This document shows, piece by piece, positions 9,934 to 19,230 of a DNA stretch of 64,000 nucleotides (its first letter is position 1; every line of letters begins with the position of its first letter). The stretch is taken from NCBI RefSeq assembly GCF_000143415.4, contig NW_003314356.1:355462-419461 (forward strand), read 5' to 3'. The stretch is from Selaginella moellendorffii (taxonomy: Eukaryota > Streptophyta > Lycopodiopsida > Selaginellales > Selaginellaceae). The notes beneath the pieces were generated by a model, which did no database searches, was not told the DNA's origin, and was given only the letters and a program-made list of their open reading frames with translations. Position numbers and translations under genes: made by a program.

Positions 9934-9985
9934 ACGCGAAATCCAATAGAAAGATCATGATTGGGATATCATTTAATACCCTCGC

Positions 9986-9995
9986 TATATTTATA
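9986..9995 (-). promoter_or_regulatory. Candidate TATA box for the minus-strand gene
   Basis: TATAAATATA on the minus strand, in the divergent spacer and about 400 bp upstream of the first likely exon. Position and sequence only; no start site is known. Confidence 0.3.
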
Positions 9996-10154
9996 CCATG
10001 CATGATTGGATATTCCAAAGCATCTTGTATTTCCAAAAATGCCAGATGTTCAGCTAAATAAAGAATGGTATACAATGTCCTTCTTGATGACCTTGCAAAG
10101 AAGGATTTTGCATCAAGTTCTGTATTTGCATGTTTATCAAGCTCCTGAATTGCT

Positions 10155-10175
10155 AAACCCTAAACCCTAAACATT
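10155..10175 (+). promoter_or_regulatory. Telo-box-like motif
   Basis: Two tandem CCCTAAA units (AAACCCTAAACCCTAAAC). In plants short telo-boxes occur in promoters; two units are too few for a telomere. Confidence 0.4.
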
Positions 10176-11031
10176 TGGCAAATGGTGCGTGAAGAAAGAT
10201 GCCCTTTCTGGGCAAATGCTGTAAGAAGCAGATGCCGAGCAGATGTATCTCAGGCTAGCGAAGGGGACAAACGAAAGCTAGCTATAAACATGACAGGATG
10301 CAAATAGTTTACTAGGCTGGTCCTGCGAAAATCAAAAACCATAATTGAAAACATTGAAAATGCAAAAAGAAAGGTTTATAATATTTTTGAATTTTAAGCA
10401 ACCAAAGGAATGTAAGTAGGGCATGTGTTTGTAAGTTTAAAAATGCCTCAACCACTTAAATTCCCAAGTAAATAAAGCTGTTTCTATTTTTGGTATAGGT
10501 AAACTTTATAGCGTGTGGGCTCATGCAATTTTGAACCCAAAAATGCACCAAAAAATGCTCGACTAGCATTATTCTTTGAATGGCGTGTGGCCTTATATTG
10601 CCATAAATGGCCGTACACACACAGCATAATTATTCCTTTATACGGCGAATAATCTTGGCGCGGATCGCTGACATGGCATGGCAAAGTTCGAATCACTGAC
10701 ATGGCACAGCTGGATCGAGGCAAGGACATGATGTGACAAAGTTCAACGTTCGACAGCAAAGTCTAGAAGCTACTCAGTTTGAAATTTGTCAGAGGAATCA
10801 TAAGATCTGGTTTGTCAGAGGATTTGATGTGACGTTCAAGCGTGTGTTATTTTTGAATTCTCAAACTCATTCCTAGGTCTATCATTTTTGTGCGCCGTGT
10901 TCTTGGTTCTGCTGAGCACAGTGAGCGCTGCTTGTGTAAGCGGCGTTGTGAGCTGTGGTTTATGCGTCTACGAGCGGTTGCGGCATTGCGAGTGCCATTG
11001 CGAGCGGCAGTTTATGCGAGTGGCAGTTTGT

Positions 11032-11101
11032 GCGAGCGGCGCTACGAGCAGTTGCGGTGTTGCGAGCGGCGCTACGAGTAGTTGCGGTGTTGCGAGCGGC
11101 A
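11032..11101 (+). repeat. 30-bp tandem repeat, 2.3 copies
   Basis: Unit GCGAGCGGCGCTACGAGCAG plus TTGCGGTGTT at 11032-11061 and 11062-11091, then the first nine bases again. It is embedded in a longer GCGAG-rich stretch from about 10920. Confidence 0.7.
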
Positions 11102-11418
11102 CTGTCTTTGGTGTGGCTACCGCTTCCTCTTGATATTCGGCACTTGTGCTTCCTGGTATGTTCACCATGGAATGGCTGAGGACCACATTTAGAAATGGCA
11201 TGAGGCCACATGCCATCTTGGGCCCTTGCAATTTCATGGCTAGCGTATTGTCATGTATGTTTTTACTTGCCTGCAGCTGTGTGTATATCAAGATGGCATG
11301 AGGCCTCATGCCATCTTTGGCCCCTGCTAGCCTATTGCCATATTCCTTTTGCCTTGCTACAACTGTATATATTTTTGTATGGGTGACTAGTCACGCACAC
11401 AAGGCAATCTCTTCATCC

Positions 11419-13060
11419 ATGCAGCTGCCTGTGTCTCTGTTTGGTATAATCGCTCATGGGCATGGTGCCCAGAAATATGGGAACTTCTTTGTACCTCTAT
11501 GGGGTGGCGGGGGTGCAAACATGATGATTGCGTCCCTAGCAAAACACTTAAGGTCTATGCAAAGTGCGCAGACTAAGCTGAACGGCCAACCCTTGCATAA
11601 GGCCCTTGTCGATCGAACCCCATACAAGGTTCAGCTGGATGAGGAGCAAAGGCTTGCAGTATCGCGTGGGGCCCCATGCCATCCCAGTGAATATGTTGGC
11701 CGTCAGATTGTAGGGTTATCACGTGAGGCCTCATGCCATTCCGACGAGGTTGGTCGCCCGGTGAATGCACAGCCTCATCCAAACGAAGCAGAATCTCAAG
11801 GAAGTTCTTGCGGCCGATGTGGCCTTCCACCCCATCTTCTGCTCCAAACAGACAATGCTGGCAGTGAGAACAAAAACATGTACGTCTTTGCGTACTTGGC
11901 GATACTTGTTGCCAAAGGCATATTTGAAACGGTTACACTTGGCTTTCTCATGGTTGGGCACACTCATGAAGACGTCGATGCCATGTTCAGTCACCTGGCA
12001 GAGTCCCTCCGGCGATCCAATGTCCTCACCCTCCCACAACTCTACGATGAATTCCAAAATTGCATCAAAGGCACTGTTGAAGTTGCACTTGTGATAGAGG
12101 TTCTAGACTTTAAGGGGTTTGTAAGAGGCTACATCAGGGACGGATCTGAAACGCTAATTGGCCACTCCAAGCCTCTTTAGTTTCATTTCAGCATGCGTGA
12201 CGGTGCTCCAGTGATGAGGTACAAGATGAGAGAATGGGACACAGTGTGGCTGCCAGTGGACGGCATTGAACTCTTCAAGAGAGATCCCATAACTGGGGAA
12301 CCTATGATTCCTCAGGGTTCCCCACGGCCGATGCACCCGGATGGACTCAAAGACCAGGAAAGTATAGTGGCCGGGATTAGACAGCATATTGCCTTCTGGA
12401 AGAGGGGGTTGGTGTTTGGTGGAGAATCCTATTTTCAGAGGTGCAAGCCTTTGCTCGAATACTGGGAGAAGATTATATCTGCTATCCAAAATGGGCCGGT
12501 TGTATATGAAGAATTGGAAGAGTCCTTTTGGCCAGAACCCAGAGCACCAGATAGTAGCGGAACAACGTCCTCTGGAAATGCAGTGATAGATAACGATGTT
12601 GAGGATCACTATTGTGGGCCGAGGAACAAGAAGCCGGATTCAGCATTCAATCCAGTACAGGTCTGCAAAGGAATGGTCGTGCTTGTCAGACCCAGTAATA
12701 AAAAACAAATGATATGGGTGGGGCGCTGCATCACTGATGCAGAGGAGGACGCGGAAACTAACTCCTTCAATGTAACTGTGGAGTGGTTCAAGCCAAGTTC
12801 CGGATATATGAAGGATTGCCTAGAAAAGAGATGGGTGCTGAATCCAAGGGATCCCAGCATGAGCATATCGGTGGATAATGTTGTGCATGGTTGGATGCGG
12901 AAGCAGAGTGCCACCATCACCTTGCCAGACCATGCAAGAGATGCAGCAAGAGCATTCATAACCCGGGTTCAAGGTGAGATTTATTAATATTCCTTTACTA
13001 AGTTTCTAATGTATTTTATTTCAAGGTGAACAATCCGAATCTGAATCAGAGGAGGCGTGA
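11419..13060 (+). pseudogene. DUF7869-like protein, possible transposase, one nonsense codon
   Basis: Exon 1 runs to 12973 and exon 2 is 13026-13060, joined across a 52-nt GT-AG intron in phase 1; the C-terminus is then acidic (GEQSESESEEA). The start is either ATG at 11419 or an acceptor CAG at 11424. Recognisable order: IIAHGHGAQKYG, NMMIASL, then LLQTDNAGSENKNMYVFAYL, then FLMVGHTHEDVDAMF. This D-N-x-x-x-E-N-K and GHTHxDxDxxF arrangement is the DUF7869 signature as I remember it. Such proteins are repetitive in several eukaryotes, and the Asp/Glu residues suggest an RNase H-like DDE enzyme (inference). TAG at 12178-12180 is one transition from CAG. Two palindromes (11661, 11718) lie inside the frame in a segment without family similarity. 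Confidence 0.68.
12974..13025 (+). other. 52-nt intron of the DUF7869-like gene
   Basis: Donor AAG/GTGAGA, acceptor TTTCAAG. Splicing replaces an immediate stop with a 12-residue acidic tail. Confidence 0.5.
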
Positions 13061-13700
13061 TGGCATGTGGCCTTACGCCATTCCTAGGTGAGATGATACA
13101 AATAACAAGTATAAATTCTTAGTTGTTCTAGCAAATCTTACTTAAAGTTCAAGGTGAACAAGCCGAATATGAATTCATCGGATTGTTATAACAAATTGCG
13201 AGGTGATGGCATGAGGCAATACACCATTTGAGAGTGGTAGCCATTCCTATATGAGGTGAGTGAAATATTTATTAGAAATACCTCATTCAATTGTGCACTT
13301 CTAAGTCTTGGTCCACTCAGTACTATTTGCATGTTTTTATTTTAATTCTTTCTCTAAAATGTTATTTAGCATGTGGCTTCATGCCATTGCTCTCCACAAT
13401 CATGCATTGAATTTTTCTATCCTTGCATAATACTTCTCCATATATATAGCATGTGCGCACATGTGATATGGTTCATTAGGCCTGATATAGTGTGTGAGGT
13501 AAAACAAAGATGATGTGACATATGCATTTACCAATCACACGTGCATAAATCTAATAATATGGCGTGTGGCCCATATTAATGGCACATAAACCCATATTGT
13601 GGGCTTACGTGCTTTATGTACCATCATTCCCTTGCAGCGTGTGTGTTGGTTTCCTTTTATAACACAACAAACTCCATATTTTAGGGTGAAGAGTGTTCTC
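13061..13700. other. Non-coding stretch with palindromes and partial duplication
   Basis: No gene. 13147-13175 repeats the start of exon 2 (TTCAAGGTGAACAA). Palindrome-like copies begin at 13060, 13206, 13366, 13446 and 13559. A good acceptor (CCCTTGCAG) ends near 13637. Confidence 0.45.
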
Positions 13701-13958
13701 ATGGCAAGCACAAAATCTGTAAGTGAGGCAGAAAAGGAGACGGAGAAGGAGATAGGTGAAGATGTAGAATATATTAGTCTTCCAAACTCCCCGTACTATA
13801 CTCCAGGTGATCATTTTTCTGAACAAACGGCAATATTAACAACTATCGAGAATGCCCCAGTAACGTCAGAGACAACAATCCAAAGCAAAACAACTGACCC
13901 GGAGAAGGATGATAGTACCGCTGAGAGTACCAAAAAGGAGGTGTCCACTAGCGCTTAG
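13701..13958 (+). CDS. Small acidic Ser/Thr/Glu-rich ORF, unknown
   Basis: 85 codons from ATG (MASTKSVSEAEKETEKEIGE at the N-terminus) to TAG, rich in Glu, Thr and Ser, with no Cys or Trp and no recognised domain. The ORF extends upstream to 13599, but CCCTTGCAG and ATTTTAG acceptor-like sites suggest that part is not coding. It lies 640 bp after the DUF7869-like gene on the same strand, within the transposon. It may be a third transposon gene or chance. Confidence 0.35.
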   Translation: MASTKSVSEAEKETEKEIGEDVEYISLPNSPYYTPGDHFSEQTAILTTIENAPVTSETTIQSKTTDPEKDDSTAESTKKEVSTSA

Positions 13959-14594
13959 GCTTATAATGGCGTGTGCCCTCATGCCATTTACTTGATCACC
14001 AAATACCTTTTTCCCTTTGCACTAGTATATCTTAATACCGGTCTGAGAAATAGAATGGCATGTGCCCTCAGACCTTTTACTAAATCACCTTTGAAAGAAA
14101 TGCAAGCCTCTATGTCGTAAAAAAAAGGTACTAGAGAAATTCCTTAATAATATGAATGTTATTTAGTTTCATGAAAATACACTAAGGGTCAAATGAGTTA
14201 AATGACTTCTCCAGACTAGCAATGCCTCTTGCTACACCTTCACAATTAGATTCGTTAGAAAAAGATAACATTGAATAATATCTAAATGTTCTCACCATTA
14301 AGTTATATGTCTGGCTAATAGGAATGACGTTCATCTTGGAAAGCTCACCACACGCTCAATGAACAAACAAATAGTGTGTGCGCGCATGCCATCGCTCTTC
14401 TTTAGCTTCAGATTCGGCTTGTTCACCTTGACAATGAGATTTATTATACAACCAGATGGACTTAGTCTGGACACAAAGTCACCGCGCTAGTCACTATGCC
14501 CCAGATATGTCTAGCCCCTGGACAAGAAACATAAAATTTCACGTCATTTTCAAATACTTGAAAATTTGTACCTAGTCCCATTTTACTGAATAAA
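13959..14594. other. Subterminal non-coding region, right end
   Basis: No gene. It holds palindromes at 13966, 14055 and 14371 and an inverted copy of the exon-2 region at about 14393-14450. Confidence 0.5.
14393..14450 (-). repeat. Inverted partial copy of the transposase exon 2 region
   Basis: Minus-strand reading gives TCAAGGTGAACAAGCCGAAT followed by CTGAAG, closely matching 13021-13046 and, beyond it, the palindrome. The element therefore carries the same short block in both orientations near its right end. Confidence 0.6.
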
Positions 14595-14615
14595 TCCCAC
14601 TTTAACGAAATAGAG
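14595..14615 (-). repeat. Right terminal inverted repeat of the DNA transposon
   Basis: Exact reverse complement of 3348-3368. The sequence outside it (14616-14659) is the start of the family B LTR. Confidence 0.72.
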
Positions 14616-14659
14616 CTTATAATGCAAAACGGAGCTAAATAGAGTCTAGCACTATTTCA
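14616..14659 (-). repeat. Solo LTR of family B, proximal part
   Basis: Minus-strand reading TGAAATAGTGCTAGACTC and TTTAGCTCCGTTTTG matches the first 44 bp of the LTR at 62164. It continues at 3347 after removal of the DNA transposon. Confidence 0.65.
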
Positions 14660-16690
14660 GTATATGAGCTAGATGACTCGAGTGGAGTCAAGGAATGGTC
14701 CTAAATAACTAGTGGAAGCATTTGGACTGAGGTGTATTGTACCCCATGAAGGATGGGGAAGATCATAAGATCCAAGTATGAGAACAATAGGTATCTCATT
14801 AATGGCAGAATGTGCTATACTAAAGTTGTGGGAAAGAGGTTTTCAAAAGAAAACAACTTTGACACAAAGTTGTGTGTAAACTCTATAGGGCAGTGGTAAT
14901 GGATAGTTAGCATGAGAAACAACTATATTGATCTTAGCAAAGAGCTAAACACAAACAAGAAGTGTCATAAAAGTAGGCTTGTGGAGCCGATGGTGTGGAG
15001 ACACTGAATGTGCCAAAGCGTGCCTTGAGGTCAAGTTGACAGGTTCATGAGAACCCCTTCCCAAAGGATCTTAATAGAAATGGGAATGGCATGGATTAAG
15101 TTGGAAGGCATACGGTTAGAGTATGGTGACCCAAATAATGATGGAGGTGTGGAAGCACCAGCAATGAGTTGTAGGACTTGACAACTATGAGGCAACTAAA
15201 CAAAAGGTGCAAAATAATTAATTAAACTAGTAGAAGATAACTACCCAAGATTTTTTTATTGGGATAAGGAAGTTAGACATACCCTTATGGGGGATAAATT
15301 ATTTATGTTGCGATATAATAAGTCAATGTTATAAAGGGAATGCTTATTGTCAAAGAAAACCATTATTGAGTGTACCGCATGTGATCATGGGATGAGATTT
15401 GGATATATTGTCACCATGGATCCTTGGAACCTTGAGGGATAAATGGGGATAAAATAACCACTAAGGGCTTTCTCATTAAGTAATTGCCCCTTTCCCAGTT
15501 GGCTTAAGGGGAGAGAGATAAGGTGCACTATATGTTGTATCGAAACAAATGGCATGGATTTGATTCCCATTGATTAGTGGCTACTTAAAAATATAATATA
15601 CCCTTGAGCAAGGTATATTCCTACCCCAAAATTTTGAAATTGTATGTATTAGGCATCCATGCATACATCCTTCCTCTTGTGTGGAGTATCCACGGACGAA
15701 GGTATCCACCATGGGATTGCGGTACAGGTGGATGACTAATTGCCTCATATGGAATAGCTAGTCTACACAATGGAAGGATTGTTGATAGATTCAGTGCGGA
15801 AATAGAGGTGTTGGTTCCCCTTGGCTCAGTAGTGGTTGTTAGTCAATAGTCAATGGGGACATTGATATCTTTGAGGGGAGGTGAGTGTAGTGCATGTGAT
15901 CATGGGATGAAATTTGGATATACTGTCACCATGAATCCTTGAAACCTTGGGGGATAAATGGGGATAAAATAGCCACTAAGGGCTCTTTCATAAAACAATT
16001 GCCCCTTTTCCAGTTGGCTTAAGGGGAGAAAGATAAAGTGCACTACATTGAGACACCTAAACACTCTAAAACACCAAGAAGTGGTGTTTGGTGTTGTGAG
16101 GGCATTAGATAAGGCCCAAAGGACTAAGTCTCTAGCAAATGATGGATAAGAGGTGCTATCCAAAAATTCAAGGTTGTGGAGATGGGAGAAGTCTGTCTAC
16201 CCGAATTAGTCAAAGCCAAAAAAGGATTTTAGCAAGGCTAGTGATTAGTATATAAAGGCTCATAGGTAGCAACATTAATCCTGGTGTGTGGGATTACAAA
16301 GTGAGCATACTCGGATTGAAGAACCACTCCCTACGCTATCGGCTAGGTTCATCCCTAAGAATACTTGCTAAGGCATATTAGAAAGTGCAAAGCTATCCTT
16401 CTAGTTTGGAGGAGAATAACCAAAGGAAATGTGGGAGGCGAAAAGTAAGTAGAAAAAGGATAGAATTGAACTATAGGAATTGAAAGACATAACTAAAGGT
16501 GATTATGCAAGTTAAGAGTGGAGAATCAAATGGGTGCTCAAGTAGGTTGTTATTAACAACCGTGATACCATGGAGAGTCTAAAATATAGAATTATCCATG
16601 TTAGATCATATGACAATTTGAAAGCTTGCAAAAAGAGAGGCCTTCACAAGCTAAGGGACAGAGTTCTTTCAAGGATCATTGTTTATGACT
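14660..16690 (+). mobile_element. Internal fragment of retroelement family A (copy A2), interrupted by a TRIM
   Basis: Sequence 14665-15370 and 16048-16690 aligns, in reverse orientation, with 57430 down to about 56090 inside the full-length family A element. Examples are the blocks around GCATTTGGACTGAGGT and CATAAGATCCAAGTATGAGA. No open frame was found in either copy. Both ends are truncated. Confidence 0.7.
15371..16047 (+). mobile_element. TRIM, copy 2, with perfect target duplication
   Basis: LTRs 15371-15532 and 15886-16047 (162 bp each), starting TGTA and ending TATA or TACA. The primer site at 15535 is degenerate (TTGTATCGAAAC). The purine tract TTGAGGGGAGGTGAG precedes the 3' LTR. 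The flanks are TTGAG on both sides (15366-15370 and 16048-16052), an exact 5-bp target duplication in family A internal sequence. The interior is 353 bp and non-coding. Confidence 0.92.
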
Positions 16691-17234
16691 TTGATATTGT
16701 CCATCTATTAATCTTTGAGTTTGGGTTAGTATAGCCAGACTGGCTTCAACACTTCATGTGCATGGTGAAATCTCTAGTCATGGGGTAGATATTGTCGACT
16801 AGTCACATAACCCGCCTCTTTGTCAATGTTCCTTATTCCGTTAAAAGGGCGTGACCGTGTAAAAAACTCTAACTGCCTATTTACAATAGTCTATCTAAAC
16901 CTTACTGATGGGTTTGGTTTCTTTGCTCAAGAGGGTTGGGGCCTTTAGCTTCTCTCTCTATGTTCCTACGGGCAGAGACATATCACACTTTTATAAGCTA
17001 GGTGACACTCAGAGCAGCAAGAGTGGCTGACTCCGTTGGTCATTTCCTTGTCGGCGACGGCCGGAAGGTGTCTAAGCTGATAGCGCATCCGCGTTAGACA
17101 AAGAGGTTACCCTAACTCATTTAAGTTGATACATTTTTCACATAGTGTGAATATCGTGAACTTTTTCTAGAGTTGTTTCCTTGGTGGTATTTTAGACTCG
17201 AGTATGCATTGACGAGGACATCGATCTTCCCTAG
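16691..17234. other. Unassigned repeat-like sequence
   Basis: No coding. Similarity to family A internal sequence stops near 16690 and repeat R5 starts near 17235. The GC-richer part around 17040-17100 has no match in the window. Confidence 0.35.
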
Positions 17235-17689
17235 GTGGGGAGAGTGTCGCGAATGTGATTTCAGGTATCGAAAGTTACCTGTCGGCCAGTCCTTACGGAC
17301 ACTCTTACCTTACTACCACAATGGTAGGAGGTCAATATTGCTGGACCCTTTATCAGTCCCTTTTGTGCTAGTGGAGTTAACTAGGCATTTCAAGTTTACT
17401 TAGACTGAAAAAGCATAAGGACAGAATTCTTACATGTTATTAGCTAAGCATATTTAGTCTGGTAAGGAGTTCCCATCTTGTTTTGTCTTGCACTTGCTAG
17501 TGACAAGAACCCTCGCGTATTGAGATTGGTCCCTCAATATCGCTATATGATAGCTTACCGTGTCTGCTAAACACCCTCGCTATCATGCCCTTTGTGTTAG
17601 TCTCAATTCAGTCCTAAATGTTATTTATAGAAAGTGTCTAGATTTGCTCATTTGGCATATCTACGGAATGTAGAGGTTCGGTTCCATTG
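17235..17689 (+). repeat. Repeat R5, copy 1
   Basis: Direct repeat of 61386-61830, with shared blocks GGTATCGAAAGTTACCT, CCTCAATAT, GATAGCTTACCRTGT and AACACCCTCGCTATCATGCC. In both places R5 lies just upstream of family B LTR sequence, so it may be part of a larger family B-related unit. Confidence 0.65.
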
Positions 17690-17901
17690 CTCCTAGGCTC
17701 CATGCTTGGAAGTTTGGCACCGTTCCTTCGTTCAGTGGCCCAAGGCCCTGAACCTCGGATTCCACACCACTATCCTTTGGGCACATGGCATATGACACAT
17801 GGCATTTGTCACGTGGCATAAAGAGGGTTTAGGTTCTGCTTCATGGTGTTATCCTATGGTAAATCACTATAGGATAAAGGGTCACAACCACATGCGCTAC
17901 A
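17690..17901 (+). repeat. Family B LTR fragment (3' half)
   Basis: Matches 62325-62534: TTTGGCACCGTTCC, the ACACATGGCAT repeats, GAGGGTTTAGGTT, and an end in GCGCTACA. The 5' half is replaced by R5. It is followed directly by family A LTR sequence. Confidence 0.65.
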
Positions 17902-18261
17902 GCATCCTAAGGATGCTAAGGAGTGGATCTGGGATGATCACTCGTGGATGGATGACCCAATCTTTGAGAGACGGGATTGTAATGTAGGTGGTGTTAGACC
18001 ATCGGTGTGAACAAGGTGAATGGGTATGACTTTAGCGTAATAGGCTGATATGTCGGTGGTACCTTGGGGTGTCGGTTATGGGATCGGACACGTGGAGCAC
18101 TTGGAGCAAGTGCAATGGTTGAGTGGCATAGATGCCATTCTTGGAGCTAGCAAGTCCCTAAGTCCAAAATAAGATTTACGGAGGTTGTGAATTAAACTCC
18201 TTTAAGTGGTCGACAATGTGGTTAAGTGATTAAAGTAGAATGGAAAATTTAGTCGCTTACA
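17902..18261 (+). repeat. Family A LTR, terminal part
   Basis: GCATCCTAAGGATGCTAAGG through GTCGCTTACA matches the end of the solo LTR at 60228-60588. After its CTTACA end it abuts a second family A LTR in mid-sequence, so one LTR appears inserted in another. Confidence 0.7.
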
Positions 18262-18804
18262 TAGTCCTCTTGTGTAATGACCAAGGATACAATCACGTGG
18301 CAAGGAAGTCCCAGAGGTCAATGGGACTTAGTGGTTAGCCCCTTGGGCCTGACCCAATGGCGTGTTGCAAGAATGGCTATGGATGAAAAAGGACTATGGA
18401 GACCAAAGAAGGGATATGGGGAAGGGTGTTCATAATGTCTTCAGCATTTCTAAGGATGCTAATGTGTGGTTATGGGATGACCACTCATGGATAGATGCTT
18501 AGTCTTGGGAGATGAGAGTATAGTATGGGTGGTCTTGGACTATCTACGAGATAAAGGTGAATGGATATAACTTTAGCGTAACAAACTGATATATCAGTGG
18601 TACCTTTGGGTTGTCTATCGTGGGATTGGACACATGTAGGACTTAGATCAAATGCAAAGGCTATGTGGCATAAGTGCCATTCACAGGACTAGGATGTCCC
18701 CAAGTTCGAGAATAGGACTTATAAAGGTTGTAAGTGAGACACCTCAAAATGGTTAAAAGTGTGGTTAAGTGACTAAAGTAGAATGGAAAATTTAATCGTT
18801 TACA
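18262..18804 (+). repeat. Family A LTR, terminal part (5' LTR of copy A3)
   Basis: Runs from the block CCAAGGATACAATCACGTGG to TCGTTTACA and is followed by a spacer and a perfect primer-binding site. Confidence 0.72.
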
Positions 18805-18807
18805 ACT

Positions 18808-18819
18808 TGGTATCAGAGC
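18808..18819 (+). other. Primer-binding site, initiator tRNA-Met
   Basis: TGGTATCAGAGC, the exact plant initiator-tRNA-Met complement, 3 nt after the LTR end. Confidence 0.85.
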
Positions 18820-19230
18820 TATTTCTTAGTATGACTTTTATTGGTGGTCAACTATATCACTACTTGATATTTGCATTAAAAGGTCCTAGGAATGGGTCTA
18901 TTCTCAAAGAGTAGCATGTTAAGAGGGCATGATTCTCCACTTAAGTTTATATGTGAATGTGAAGGTAATGTGGTGGACAAAAAGGGGACAATAAGGGAAT
19001 GACTTTGGGATCTCAAAAAGTTTCCTTTAGAGAGTTGAGGATGTGATCCACATAAGCATTTAGGTTAATGTGGTTGTGGTGAACAATTATAGTCGGAATC
19101 ATAGGGAAGATAGAGAAACTCCAAGACAATAAAGGAGTTTGCATCAGGCCATAATGCATAGCCAAGAAGACTACTTTAAAGATTATAAACAAAGAGGAAG
19201 CTAGCAAAATAACAAAGAAAAAAGAAGACT
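18820..19230 (+). mobile_element. Internal start of family A element (copy A3)
   Basis: Aligns with the reverse complement of 57879 down to about 57480 in the full-length element (TATTCTTAG/TTTATTGGTG blocks, AGAGTTGAGGATGTG). It ends where the A/C-rich sequence begins. Confidence 0.7.

Larger units (their letters stand above)
9934..11418. other. Divergent intergenic region of the DNA transposon
   Basis: About 1.5 kb without a supported gene, between the two divergently transcribed transposon genes. It contains the candidate TATA box, the telo-box-like motif, palindromes at 10508, 10580, 11195 and 11293, and the 30-bp tandem repeat. Cys/Val frames at 10888-11133 come from the repeat. Confidence 0.5.
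3731..14392. repeat. Family of about 25 copies of a 22-bp palindrome
   Basis: Consensus arm ATGGCRTGNGG followed by its complement. Copies start at 3731, 4808, 4883, 6113, 6304, 6445, 7944, 9221, 9281, 9358, 10508, 10580, 11195, 11293, 11661, 11718, 13060, 13206, 13366, 13446, 13559, 13966, 14055 and 14371. Copies at 4883 and 11293 are perfect palindromes. Arm mismatches are mostly CG against CA or TG, as expected if perfect CpG-containing copies decayed by deamination. They lie in introns, exons and spacers of the DNA transposon and were not noticed outside it. Confidence 0.85.
3348..14615. mobile_element. 11.27-kb DNA transposon with two divergent intron-bearing genes
   Basis: A 21-bp perfect inverted repeat (CTCTATTTCG ... 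GTGGGA, 3348-3368 and 14595-14615) bounds the unit. Outside both ends the sequence is one family B LTR; removing the insert restores it apart from about 9 extra AT-rich bases, consistent with an 8-10 bp target duplication now degenerate. Inside are a long minus-strand gene (3787-9165), a DUF7869-like gene (11419-13060) and a small acidic ORF (13701-13958). About 25 copies of a 22-bp palindrome occur here and were not noticed elsewhere in the window. The superfamily is not identified; 8-9 bp duplications are known for MULE and KDZ-type elements, but neither is shown here. Confidence 0.72.

Noticed and set aside
10155-10175. CCCTAAA repeats as an interstitial telomere
   Set aside because: Only two units; better described as a telo-box-like motif.
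3731-14392. Interspersed palindromes as a possible CRISPR array
   Set aside because: Spacing is irregular (60 to over 1,000 bp), copies are not in tandem, and the context is eukaryotic with introns.
18808-18819. TGGTATCAGAGC as part of a tRNA gene
   Set aside because: Only the 3' complement is present, next to an LTR end, with no cloverleaf; it is a primer-binding site.
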